From: Bolinopsis microptera
Taxonomy: Eukaryota; Ctenophora; Tentaculata; Lobata; Bolinopsidae
Reading direction: 5' to 3'
NCBI RefSeq assembly: GCF_026151205.1
Contig: NC_087082.1
Location: forward strand, 9,554,901-9,618,900
DNA length: 64,000 nt
Shown here: one piece after another, positions 38,414-57,185 of the stretch
Position numbering within the stretch: position 1 is the first letter of the stretch
Layout of the letters: every line of letters starts with the position of its first letter
Translations under genes and position numbers: made by a program
The notes under the pieces: model-generated
Seen by the model: only the letters and a program-made list of their open reading frames with translations
What the model was told of the DNA's origin: nothing
Databases searched by the model: none

Positions 38414-41400
38414 TTACTTTTGATGAAGATTATTAACCTTTCTGAAACTGTTGTAGCTCATGGTGTAGATAAAAGGGTTTGCGATAACGTTCGCTGAGAG
38501 AGCGAAAGAAGACACAGTTACCATCGACATGTTATCTGAAAAGTTATGAAATTTCAAGTTTCAATATTTTGCAAATTTTTCTTTGATTAACTAACCCATC
38601 AGATTCAAAATCTGACGTCTGAACAAATATGAAAAGTTAAAGATTCAGAAGGTTGTAGGTTTATAACCTACCAGGACGCGCCCCGAGTTGGACTCGTCGA
38701 AAAAAATATTTTACGAGTATCACCCGTTAATTCAGAAGGACGTACCAACGAAAGGTACGGCAAAGACAGGAAGGTAAGAGAAGATATAGGTCCAGCAGAT
38801 GAGGGACACGGTGGTAATAGCCGAACTATTGGGTAAAAACTTTCCTGCAAATCGTTGTTATGTAAATGTAATTTATTGGTTGAATTTAAAGCAAGCAACT
38901 CATCCTCCAGTTAGATTAGCAATCTCTATTATAATTCAGAGAATTATTTATGTAGGATGTACGACCGCCCACGTGCAAATCAGACGAGAAATAGGAAGTT
39001 GCATAGTGACCATGGTAACGAGGATTGTTACACGCACGTGCACGTGCAATGATTGTTTTAACGTCATTTTGATCGGTTTTGTTGATATTACGCTGTGTTT
39101 AGTACAAGCAACATTTAACTCGGCTGTATCTTTGGTTGTGACGGATATTTTTTGACGCGATAAAAACTGACTGCCAAAGAAATAGAAAACTACTAGATTC
39201 ATCCCTGTTACCACGGGCTTCCTAGTCTCTACTATAATTCAGATAATTATTTATCACAGTGCTGGCAAGCACGAGCGGTGTCTTTATTGTGGGAATACTA
39301 TGTACCCCCTTTACTATTGTACCCCCTTCACTATTACACCCCCTTTGGTACACGTTGGAAGCCTCTTTCGTGCACGCGAAGCGTGCACTCCGGCCGGAGG
39401 CGGCGGCCGAAGGCCGCCGCCTCCGGCAGGAGTTTTTCAGGCATTAAGACTCATCGGAAGTCGTTCAGCAGATTTATTTTTAGTTCAAAACATTCTAATT
39501 TGATGTCAAAGATGACAGAAATAAGAAAAAGTTATGTTGAGATTTTTAAGAAATTTGCATAAAATACGCGCCAGCACTGTTATACGAAATTCGGTAAAAA
39601 ACCCAAAATCGCCATATTCAGGTGCCTTAAAAACCATGTTAAGATTGAGTTAGAGATCTGAAACTTTGCAGGGCGTCTAGACGTCGACCTAATCGACTGT
39701 AAAAAAAGTTTCAAGTTTCAGGAGCACCGGGAAATGGGTTTTCTAGAACCCCTGTTTTACGACAGATTGTCGTGATATATACATACATATACTTATATAC
39801 ATCCATAGACACAGTGTTTCGTCCTATTAGGACTCATCAGTATGGCTCAAATCATCAAGGTTGGTTTTGCCGATGGCGGGTATCGATCCAGCAACCTTGC
39901 GATTACTGGCTCTACGCCGCGCCACTGGGCCACCAAGGCCTTAATAATATGAATATATATATGTATACTTATATACATATATATATTCAGGGATAGACGC
40001 TTTGCCAGTCAATTATAGGCTATATTTAGGTGTCCGTAGATTCAGAAGCTTTAAAGATACAGCCATTTCGGACCTCAGGTCTTGAAGATAATTATTTAGA
40101 CTTTAGTTTAAATTATATTTAAAAGTAATTTAACGTCGTCATCACCACTTGATGACGTCATCAAGTTAACCATTTTTAAAACTTGATTTTTGATAAAGTA
40201 ATCACTTTTAAAATCGATTTTACGCTATTAAGAAGTAATTTTATTCAAAATCTGAGGACATTTTCATCTTAGATAATTGTTCAAGAATTCTGAAAATCTA
40301 CCGGAAAGTTTTTCTAGCTTGCTCCTTCATAAAGATATTCGCTATTGAAGTTAGTGCTTTTTTAAAGAATAATTTTATAAAAACGCTAATTTTACGTTCT
40401 AGTATTCTCTGGTGTTACACCATCCCTTGGGTTGTGGAGCTCAGTTTTGCTTCCTAAAGGTCTAAATTGTGTCATAGGCTAGTTTTAAAGTTGAAAATCG
40501 AAAAGTTGCACACGTGGGGCCACGCCCAAATTGATAGAAAATTGCTAAAATCACTGAAAATTGCTGTTTTCACCAATTTCCGTCAACTTTGGAGTGCCGT
40601 TGTGATAACAGTTCTTCTTGAAATACTTTGAAACTTTTCATGCTTATCAAACTATATATAAAACACCATGATGCAAAAATTTACGGTGATTCAATATTGG
40701 ATGCGCACGCAACTTCCGCTCAAGGTTTGCACGTGCTAAAGGTTCAAATTTTGCTCATTCGTGATTTTGAACAAATTCTGCTTTGCCACGACAGTTCAAT
40801 GTCATTATATATGAATTTAATGCCAACTTGAATGAGTATAAAGTGGCATATTCAGTCAGTGATCGACCGATATGCTTACCTAACCACAAGGAAATGTTTT
40901 TAAAGGAAAAATTTCGAAATTGTTGAAATCACCTCCTTATTAATATTAATGAAGTTATGAGTTTACATTTCGGCTTTGTAAAGTACCCTGACATTATAAT
41001 CAAAAAGAGATGATATTTGACCAAAACCCATAATCATGGGTAGAGTGGAGCGCTGCCAGTGTCTCTCTTTCCCAAACAAAAGGCAATGATATCAATTTGA
41101 ATGACCGTTATCAAATGCAAAATGATACCGAGAATGAAATCGGTCGCTCGCTTTTCCCACTCATTTATGGCTTACGAATTGTAATAAGTTTCGATTTATA
41201 ACATGTAATCTATTTCAATTGTAAATGAATGGGAAAAGCGAGCGACCGATTTCATTCTCGGTATCATTTTGCATTTGATAACGGTCATTCAAATTGATAT
41301 CATTGCCTTTTGTTTGGGAAAGAGAGACACTGGCAGCGCTCCACTCTACCCATGATTATGGGTTTTGGTCAAATGTAGAATATAGAATGTATGTACGACC

Positions 41401-43720
41401 GCCCACGTGCAAATCAGACGAGAAATAGGAAGTTGCGTAGTTACCATGGTAACGGTGTTAAAAGTGCACTTGCACGTGCAAGGATTTGAGAGCTTGAGAG
41501 GGGCATTTTGATCGGTTTTTTGTTATTAGGTGGTGTTCAGTGCGAGTTATATTTCAATTGGCTGTATCTTTGGTTGTGATGGATATTCGTTGATGCTATA
41601 AAAGTATAAAAACTGACTACCAAAGAATACTATTAGATTCCTCCCTGTGACCACGGGCTTTCTAGTATTTTAATAAGATGAACAAATTGAATTTTTTTGA
41701 TGAATGACAGACTATAAAATTCCAAACCTTTTTAGGAAAACTCATTATTCTCACAATTAGCTTACCCGTGTTCTGATGAGTCCTTTTGATGACAATAACC
41801 AAGGTCCACACGTTACTCACAATTATAAGAAGGAGCGGCACTGCAACCACAATAACGTTCCCAATAATAAAACTGGGGATCAGGAAAGTTGGTTTTAAAG
41901 ATAAATCTATCGTTGTCAGGAGATCTGCTCCAATAGAGTTGTAACGAATTATAAATATAAATTAATTAACAATTATACGCCAACATCGTTACCACGATTA
42001 TTAAGAAGATGGCATTAAATGTAGATAAAAATGTTGCAATTAATAAAAATAATTACTGAAGAATGTGTAAATCACCTAATGTAACTGCCAGCAATCTCCA
42101 CACAGCTCATTGCATAGGGAACGTAGATTGCCATACCTAGTGGGGTATTATACATTCCCTTATATGGTAGTGTTACTAAGGACAAGGTAACATTACCTTA
42201 TATGGTATTATATTAAAGAGTTAATTCAGTATAGTTTTATCAACCGATCTTGTTCCTTTTGCGTTGGATCCAATTTCCTATTCGGACCATTAACAATAAG
42301 TGACTAACATTAACTCACCATTTGCCATGTATAGGGAAAAGAGGAGGAAAATAACCGTTGCCAGCACCCAGAACAATATCAGTGCGTTTATCATCTGTTT
42401 CCTGAAGGTTCATAACGTTTATAAACTATAAGGATCATATGCAGTTACATCCCTTATTAATTTCACTACTTTTTAGAGGTATCCGTTATAACTTTCATAA
42501 AGTTGTTTATAAACGTATTGTTTATAAACAACATTCATAGGGTTCATATTGTTATTGGGTTTGTTCACAGGGTTTATTTTTGATATACATAATATTCCAC
42601 CATGAAATGGATCGAGGATCGGAGAGTGATCATCAGTAATATGTCTCAAGAACCCCCCCACCCACCCCCCCCCCCCCCCCCCTCTATATCATCACTAATG
42701 ATCATTATACCTGGTGCAACGACTCGGTTGAAGGCAATGCGTCAGGATAAAAAGCTTGTGACAAGAAATTCCTGCGATAATGAAACCCTCCAGGGCAAGG
42801 GGGACATCTCCGACAAAAGCCGCCAGGAAGCAAGGAATTCTACCAAGTACCCATCCATCCGCACTGAAAAAAGACTTCTGGTTAAAGCCGAGTTTTTTTA
42901 AAATGTTCGGTTCCGGTTACAAAATTAAAATCCGGTTCGGCTTAAAAATCTGTTCCGGTCGGTTCCTCGATCTTTGCAATGACATTTTTGACAAATCCTT
43001 AAAGGAGCAAATTCCAATCGAACTGACAATCTATTAAGCTGTTGAAATGAGCACTACTGGAATTTTCCCTACCTTTTACTCTTCTATAAAATTGTTAACC
43101 TGAGAGTAACTAGCATGGGAGAGTAAACGAACAGGGTGATGAGCATGTCACAGAACGCCAGGTTCTCCAGAAGAGCCAGACTCACTTTGTTGATCGGAAT
43201 AGCTCTACATTTTGTGGACGCCCACAGCACGAACCCGTTTCCTGAGAAACTTTTTCAAATAATTTTCATAAATTTAACAATAAATTCGTTTAATCAATTC
43301 TTGTAATTCGAATATTAAGGGTGTTAAGAATATAATTAAGATCGTTTAAGAAAATGAGGGGAGGTGGTACAAAGTTCATTTTATAATGACGTAGAGATAT
43401 CCTTATCGACTACTGGAATTTTACTTGCTGTCCATTTTAAACTCTTATCGATGTAGCGTTCACATGGCAATATAATCTTCAAATTTTATCAGATACGGGT
43501 CTTCCTGATGTCAATAACCCCCTAAAATTTGTAGTAAGATCATGTTCCATTAACTACCTAATAATCCTAATATGATGACGATGACATTGAAAAGGATTAG
43601 GAAAACCCGCGTGGAGAACAAGAAGACCTCCGAGATTGGTTTACTGTCGTTAATACTGTCAACGTTTACCAAGTCATCCATCGTTCGAGGAAAGGTGAGC
43701 TTTGGTGATTCCATAACCAT
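38414..43720 (-). CDS. Class A (rhodopsin-like) GPCR, eight exons
   Basis: Exons: 43558-43720 (TM1 start), 43100-43241 (GNGFVLW, TM2 LALLENLAFCDML), 42711-42863 (TM3, IPCFLAAF, then GISCHKLFIL), 42319-42401 (TM4), 42076-42136 (extracellular loop 2, AMSCVEIAG), 41766-41924 (TM5, VVAVPLLLIIVSNV), 38746-38844 (TM6, SLICWTYIFSYLPVF) and 38414-38535 (TM7, ANPFIYTMSYNSFRK). All joins are in phase except exon 5 to 6. That join fits only if exon 5 ends at a GTTACA donor about ten bases earlier (42086), or if an unseen microexon exists. Total is about 323 residues. TM2 Asp, TM3 Cys, the CW of TM6 and NPxxY of TM7 are present. The D/ERY motif at the end of TM3 is replaced by CHK. Ligand unknown; an orphan receptor of an invertebrate expansion is plausible. 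Confidence 0.85.
38923..39225 (+). mobile_element. Helentron-like non-autonomous element, copy A
   Basis: It starts TCTCTATTATAATTC, with the subterminal palindrome ATAATTC-AGA-GAATTAT at 38931-38947. It ends with a C/G hairpin (ccctgttaccacggg) followed by CTAG before a T (39222-39225). The core gtacgaccgcccacgtgcaa is shared with the copies at 41375, 58390 and 58690. 5' TC, 3' hairpin plus CTRR and insertion before T are Helitron hallmarks, and short subterminal inverted repeats fit the Helentron/HINE type. A second 5' end (TCTCTACTATAATTC) starts at 39226, immediately after it. Confidence 0.7.
39257..39579. mobile_element. hAT-like non-autonomous element, 323 bp
   Basis: Perfect terminal inverted repeats CAGTGCTGGC (39257-39266) and GCCAGCACTG (39570-39579), with a GC-rich central palindrome (cggaggcggcgg / ccgccgcctccg). 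CAGTG ends resemble hAT; the 8-bp target duplication is not preserved. It lies just inside the second Helentron-like 5' end. Confidence 0.6.
39803..39845 (-). ncRNA. Hammerhead ribozyme, type I
   Basis: In RNA order: stem I CCATA, core CUGAUGA, stem II GUCC/GGAC with UAAUA loop, core GAAA, a short stem III (CAC-U-GUG region, about 3 bp), cleavage triplet GUC and stem I UAUGG. All invariant core bases are present and stem I is fully paired. Predicted cleavage is after the C corresponding to + strand position 39808. Minimal stem III is typical of retroelement-borne type I hammerheads, which act as dimers or in concatemers. Confidence 0.85.
39803..39963 (-). mobile_element. tRNA-related SINE ending in a hammerhead ribozyme
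   Basis: On the minus strand the order is: A box TGGCCCAGTGG (39932-39922), B box GGATCGATACC (39889-39879), then a hammerhead ribozyme at the 3' end. The 161-bp body is flanked by identical 15-bp direct repeats TATACTTATATACAT (39788-39802 and 39964-39978), consistent with target-site duplication. There is no A tail. The element lies in the GPCR intron between exons 6 and 7, in sense with the gene. Confidence 0.75.
39980..41014. other. GPCR intron 6, no gene recognised
   Basis: AT-rich intronic sequence, no classifiable repeat. The 67-codon frame at 40628-40831 has no supporting features. Confidence 0.4.
41015..41374. mobile_element. 360-bp palindromic (foldback) MITE
   Basis: Two arms of about 155 bp (41015-41170 and 41219-41374) are almost perfect reverse complements, running from atttgaccaaaacccataat to cgctcgcttttccca, with a ~48-bp loop. 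The arm identity implies recent origin or gene-conversion-like homogenisation. Confidence 0.9.
41375..41665 (+). mobile_element. Helentron-like element, copy B
   Basis: Same core as copy A (gtacgaccgcccacgtgcaa, gatcggttttttgttatta, ggctgtatctttggttgtga) and the same 3' end: ccctgtgaccacgggc hairpin, tttCTAG at 41662-41665, then T. Its 5' end has been overwritten next to the palindromic MITE. Confidence 0.7.
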
Positions 43721-44484
43721 TTTCAGAAACTTAGAATAAGTTAAATGTGTTCATCTTAATTTTGATAATATGTTCTCAAAATCAATCAAAGTAACACAAT
43801 GTCATCATCATAACTTCAAATTTGATGTTATTCTTAATGGAAATGGCAAAGGACCTAAACTGAAACACTTAAAAATCATCGCAAAACTAAGTCAGCGCCT
43901 TTAAAATATTTAAAATGTTTAAGACATGCAGTTCGCAAGTTGACAATTTATAACCTATTAAGTTTAACGCTGTAGCTTTGCGAGGGAACATGTTAATGGT
44001 ACCACCCTTCAAACTCATAGTATGACGCGTTGCGTTACAGGTTCAACTACCATAAAGGGCCTGAATCAGCAGTTCGTGATAACTAGGGGCTCAGACAGCG
44101 GATCATGATACTGGATACAGACCAGGATCACCCAGTAAGTAACCTCAGTTACTTACTGAGTGACAAGCCATGCATCAGTCTTGTCTAACTTGATCAATTG
44201 TAATTACTCATATGATATTTAAAGTTGACATAATCCACGTGGCAATGCAGGTCTGACAAGTGTTTGTGGTCTATATATCAGTATTTTAGAATTAAATCGC
44301 TCGCTCAAAAGCTCAAAGGAGACAGACCGAATGATCATGTGACAAGTATTTAATATCGTTGCTTCTGCTCACTGCTCACTGCTTGGTTGTTGGTACCCGT
44401 ATTCATATTCTGATGTAGAACCATGCAGATGGTGATCCGTTTCATTGCTAAACGTCAGGTGACAGCCTCACAGTTAAACAGTTA
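43721..44484. other. Upstream region of the GPCR
   Basis: AT-rich. A small hairpin around 44130-44165 has matching halves (cccagtaagtaacc / ggttacttactggg-like). No promoter motif could be assigned. Confidence 0.35.
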
Positions 44485-45150
44485 AAGACTAAAATATCCA
44501 GAAATGCAGGCGTAATGATGAAACTTAAAAGTTCCATTCCGAATAAAGCTCAAAAAATGCTATACAATAGTTTAATTCAATCTCACCTGTATTACTGCGC
44601 TACTGTTTGGGGTACTAAATCTTTAAATTCCATTCAGTCTTTATTCTCTGCTCAAAAGAAAGCTATTCGCGCCACTGATTCAGAATATCATAACTATTTT
44701 TACGACAAAGAAAAACGTAAACTACCATCTCACACAAAATCCATCTTCAACAAAATAGGAATTTTAGCTCTTCCTAATCTCATTGCTAAAAGCTGTCTAA
44801 CTTTGATGCACAAGGTTTATATGGGAGTAGCACCATCGAGTATCTGTAGTATATTTGAAAAATCCCCGCTTAGACAAACGGAAAGGAGAAATCCAAAGTA
44901 TTTTGAAATTAAGTTCAACAGATTACGGATCACCGATTATAGCATCTCTAACGTAGGACCACGATTATATAACAACACGATAAACGAAATAAATAAAATC
45001 CTTCCCTTCAACGTACCTAAGTTACAAGATAAGTTTATTAATTCATACAAGGACAACATTGTACGTTACTTACAGGACAAACAAAAACTTGACCTAGAAA
45101 ACTTTTCGTGGACGGACAAGAACTTTGTCCTTTACAACTTTTAAACAAAA
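44485..45150 (+). mobile_element. LINE 3' fragment, second FADD-type subfamily
   Basis: An open frame runs from about 44485 to the stop at 45144. It encodes the C-terminal part after the RT domain: MLYNSLIQSHLYYCATVWGT, SAQKKAIRA, HTKSIFNKIGILALPNLIA and a terminal DKQKLDLENFSWTDKNF. The motif order equals that of the LINE at 3983 (LFESHLSYCISVWGG, AQKYCLRVLF, HTKPIFKHNNILAIPNLYTY), but the sequences are clearly diverged. It is 5' truncated with an intact downstream frame. AATAAA-like signals follow within ~60 bp (caaataaatg at 45199). Confidence 0.88.
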
Positions 45151-46221
45151 TATTAGCAAAATATAACAGCTGTAAGAATCCTAAACGTTAGTGCAGTCAA
45201 ATAAATGAACTGTGATAATGCATTTGACAGTCAGTCACTGCAATTTATTCTGCAACTTATTTTTCAATTTTCACTGCCACACTTAGGCTTATCTTGCCTA
45301 CACATTTTTTAAAAACGAAATTCCTTGCGCACCGCGTACTAAAATTACTTGGATTTCTACCGCTTTGATAAATGACTACAAGAAGATGGGGAGTTAATAT
45401 TGTTGATTTATATAATATAGATTATTTATTCTTTAGTGTAGATTAACTTTATTTTTATATATTTTACCAAGACGTGTGAAGGATCAACCATACGTTATTG
45501 ATATTTTTGAAATATTTAACGATAAATTGATATAATAATAAATGATTGTAATATTTTTATTGAGGCACATGCCACCCCATCGCGGGTTTACTACTACTAC
45601 TTACTACTACTACTCACGTGAATATGTTTATAAAGGGTGAATATCACATACGAATTACGGGTGCTGTCTATACGTCGTACGATGTCTTTTCGATTAAAGG
45701 CGGAGATCACGAACTTTAATCACATGCAAAAATGATCAACAAATTATTCGCAAGTAATTGCTGAATTAATCATTAAGAGCAACTTACAAAGTTACAATCA
45801 AATTTAACCATGTAATCAAATTTAACCCTCACAATCACATGGTCGTTTTACAACTTTGCCTCTTAACTTTCCAACTTTTTCTTAAATATTTTACAAAACC
45901 CATTTTATGTTCTTTCAACATTTTATGACTCCGCCGACAATTTCATCCTTTTCCTGGAAATTAAATGAATTGCTCGTTCAAAAATAATCACTTGGCTTTG
46001 GTTTAAACAGCATTCTAGTCAAAGGATCAAACTGCTGATCCACGCGATACCCTAGCTTCAACCTTTATCCCTACCTTGTACCTCAACCCTAGTAGCCAGG
46101 ATACCCTATAATCCTATATATGGCTATACGGCCTGTTGATCAAATAAGTTATACCAGTATTTTGTGTTGTTCCCTTTGGCTATTGGCTGTACTGTTTATT
46201 GACCATTGTTAATGGTCCAAG
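45151..46221. other. Intergenic interval
   Basis: AT-rich, with a short (TACTAC)n run at 45589-45612. Nothing else recognised. Confidence 0.4.
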
Positions 46222-46710
46222 CGTGCTAAATCACTTTACAGTCGATCTTCGAGATTTTTCTAAAACGGCACCCGGCAGTTGAAACCAATTTGAATCGATG
46301 TATTTTTGGACGCTGATTTCGAATCACCCCCCATGACATAGGGTTAAAATGCTCTCCTGGCGAGATATTAGCGAAAAACTGTCTCGATCACGTGATATGA
46401 CCATATAAGGAAGTTAGTCTAATTTCTCGTTAGGGTTAGGGTTTCAATGTATGTTTTTGTTAAAGATTGAGTTAGGGTTAGATTACTTGATACATGTTTC
46501 GTATCCCAATATCAGAGATAATATTCGGCGGCGCGCGCTTCGCGCGCGAAAAGTGGCATGCAACGTATGTCAATAGATTACTTAGGGTTGGGATCAGATT
46601 AGAGGGTTAGGATTTCGAAAAGTCGTTCAGGATCAGCTATGAGCTAAAGAACGGCCACGGGTTGAAAAATTCACGTGACAGTCGAGTGTAGAGTGATTAA
46701 TCATCATCCT
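46222..46710. repeat. TTAGGG-bearing dispersed repeat, copy 2
   Basis: Aligns end to end with 11976-12262 (gcgtgctaaatcact... to cacgtgacagtcgagtg...), but with two extra segments, about 46316-46430 and 46480-46585. The second contains ggcggcgcgcgcttcgcgcg and is bounded by two copies of tagattactt (46479 and 46574). Unlike copy 1 it is not inside an AGCGCT foldback. Confidence 0.65.
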
Positions 46711-46739
46711 TAATGGTCTGGCCCGGCGCGCGCTACTTC

Positions 46740-47300
46740 GTAGCACTTGCCGTCGAGTTGTCATACGTTGTATGACCCGCCGCGCACGAGTGCGCGGCTC
46801 CCCCTGTATCGTCGAAACTCTACTATAGTGAAGCGACCGTGGGGGTCACCACGTGATACAACCGTCGAGAAGAAAGCGACGCGCGCTACTAAGAAATTTA
46901 GACGAGTAACATCCGTCAATACCGTTTAGGGAAGCGAAATTATTTCACGTGAGTCATTTGGATTTATCGTCCAATAATACATAAACATTATAATCAAATT
47001 AGCAGCTTTGACAAATCTGGTTACATGCTTGATTGACGGTGTCAACCCATCGAGATCGTTGCGAAGCGAAGCAAAGCAACAATTGACGATGCAAAGCAAA
47101 AATGATAGTTTGGGCGGCGAAGTCCTCCAATTAGTTACATGCCGCCCTCATGTTTCAGTAAGTACATACTTGTCATACGTTGTTGTTTGTATGACCCGCC
47201 GCGCACGAAGTGCGCGGCTCCCCCTGTATCGTCGAAGACAGTGGGGGTCACCACGTGATACAAGTGGGGGTCACCAAGTGGGGGTCACCACGTGATACAA
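46740..47300. repeat. GC-rich hairpin repeat pair
   Basis: Two copies of gtatgacccgccgcgcacga plus gtgcgcggctccccctgtat lie at 46766-46815 and 47189-47237. Copies of gtgggggtcaccacgtgata occur near 46838, 47241 and 47278. Each contains a CGCGCAC/GTGCGCG hairpin. Probably fragments of a palindromic element; no ORF. Confidence 0.6.
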
Positions 47301-49485
47301 GTACATACCTATGTTGAGTTAAGAGTTTCGTCAAGACTTCACGGAGCCATCACATCTACTAAAGTTCTAACCACCCCGCCCCATGACAATCCTATGGCTA
47401 TCACATGACATCTCCCTCCCTTCCTTGGCTTTTCATGTCTACTACATATGTTTATCATTCCAGAAAAGGTAACTCAAACTTTCACAATTTGTTAAATCGG
47501 GAAGAAATAAAAGACAGCTGGATTCGGTTTTAGTCAATAGTTTCACGTATTATCTGTTGAGGATCAATTGATTCTATAATCTAAGATATATACAAATATA
47601 GTACGGTCCTGTCACCACGTGGCAATTATATAACGCTAGATAATATCTAAAAATTAAATGTCTAGTATTTACATATATGAGATAAAATATTAAACGATTA
47701 GTACAACCCTGTTTTGATAATCAGACGCGTGCAGCCCCGGTTATTTAACGGAAGAATCAGCAATTATTATCACTATCAAGCTCACTATATTATCAAATCG
47801 GATCTGCACCAATGTGGAAACATTTTAGAAACTGTGCGTTCATATATAAGTATATAACCAGATTTGTCTAAAAATGAGAAAACAACTTAGATCTTGATCG
47901 GATAGTAATATTTGCAACTTGAAATCCTGTAATTCACTAATAATTCTGAGATTTTGCCTTATATGAGGCATAATGAACCATTCTGAATGCCAAAGGTTTC
48001 GAGCTAAATACAAGTTAACCTTTAAAATTACAAATGAATAATGGGATGAATCATGAAATTAAATACAGCCAAGGTCATTACTAAATTTACAAACCGATAC
48101 TTGTAAACGGGTCATGTGAGCTATCAATAAGACAATATTAATCCGCAACAAGAAATTCAAAATCTTGAGGGTATGAAATGGGTACCCTTATATTAATAAA
48201 CCTGACCAGGCATGGTCAACAATATATTGGAGACGTTAAGCATACTTTTTGACACGTGACAGCAAATAACCAATCCGCTTCGACTATTAATCAATCAGAC
48301 CCCAGAATCAATGTCAGGTGTCAAAATAATGTCCCAACATAATCCACATCTTTAATGAGGCTGTACCGTCGATATGAGACCCGGACACCACGCTGACACC
48401 ACTACACCAACAGGAAATTTTCCATGTCTGATAAAATGAACTGTAAACTATTAATTAAGGTGCATAATATATAATGTCTTGTCAGACCTTCTGACCTTAA
48501 ACGAGCACACATTTCTTCAAATAAAACGTACACAAATAGAGAGACCGGTTATACAGAATACAATGTGATATATAATCAACTTCAAATGATCATTCGCAGC
48601 TCGAAGAGTGGGTCAAGAATCCGACCTGCTCGTCCGTGAATCTATGGGGCCCTAAGAGTACCCAACAGTGACAAAAAGTACATTTAGGTATCTAATAAGC
48701 GCCCAACCTGCTTAAAGTGTTGGGTTGGACAACTCTCAGGTCAGATTCGGTGAAATTACAAGAAAATACGGACGATTCATTATACGTGGTTCCACCGGAC
48801 AAAGCTGCGATACTTCTCATTTGTTATGCGCTGCATATCTTTAAAACATATTTTAACTATTTAAATTGTCTAACAACATGGCACATACAAATGCACTGTA
48901 AAACATTTCGAAAATTAATTACACACGGATCTGAACTATATAAACACTCGCAAAATGTGGCGGTTGCAAAAATGTATCGCTTGCAAAAATAAAGTGTTCA
49001 GTCATATATAAATACGCTTTTCGAGATAGTAATAACAATAATGTAGACAATTAGGCATGCAAAAATCACAAAATATACGACCTGGAATAATACTGCACCT
49101 CAACATTTTTTGAAGTAATTATAAGAATAATACAAAATACCTTCAAAAACGATCCACTCCAAAAGTTTCGATACATCACATCCGCTTAAATTTTAAAACA
49201 ATTAAATTTACAATCAAATGTCCTACTTCAACTACTGCTAAATCGGTGCAATATTCGCACGGACAGTTATAATTGATCTAAAATCTTGCCTTCTGAAGTT
49301 TTGAAGTTCGAATAAGTGGGATAAGTTCCCAAATTAGCGGTATAATCAAAGTTACTACGATACCGGTTACTTCGGATACTGGCTTCTCAGGTGACCGGTC
49401 ACTCGGGAAACCAGTTTAACCTGCAACCGCAAGTACACGGTAACCAAATATATATTCTACCTTTCACAACCCCGTCCTGTACCAG
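47301..49485. other. Intergenic interval downstream of ZCCHC24
   Basis: AT-rich with no recognised gene. Around 48250-48330 a stretch (accaatccgc, caatcagaccccagaatcaa) resembles 18850-18925, suggesting a further low-copy dispersed repeat. Confidence 0.4.
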
Positions 49486-57034
<7,549 letters not shown>

Positions 57035-57090
57035 TAAACTGAGATGGCGTGAGAGAACTGCAGTGTAACAAAAGGGATCCGAGGAGAAAG

Positions 57091-57092
57091 GT

Positions 57093-57181
<89 letters not shown>
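57091..57181 (+). repeat. (AG)n microsatellite
   Basis: About 45 AG dinucleotides. On the ZCCHC24 strand it is a CT tract ending ~45 bases before a candidate acceptor (ctcag at 57039-57043) and the ATG. Confidence 0.97.
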
Positions 57182-57185
<4 letters not shown>

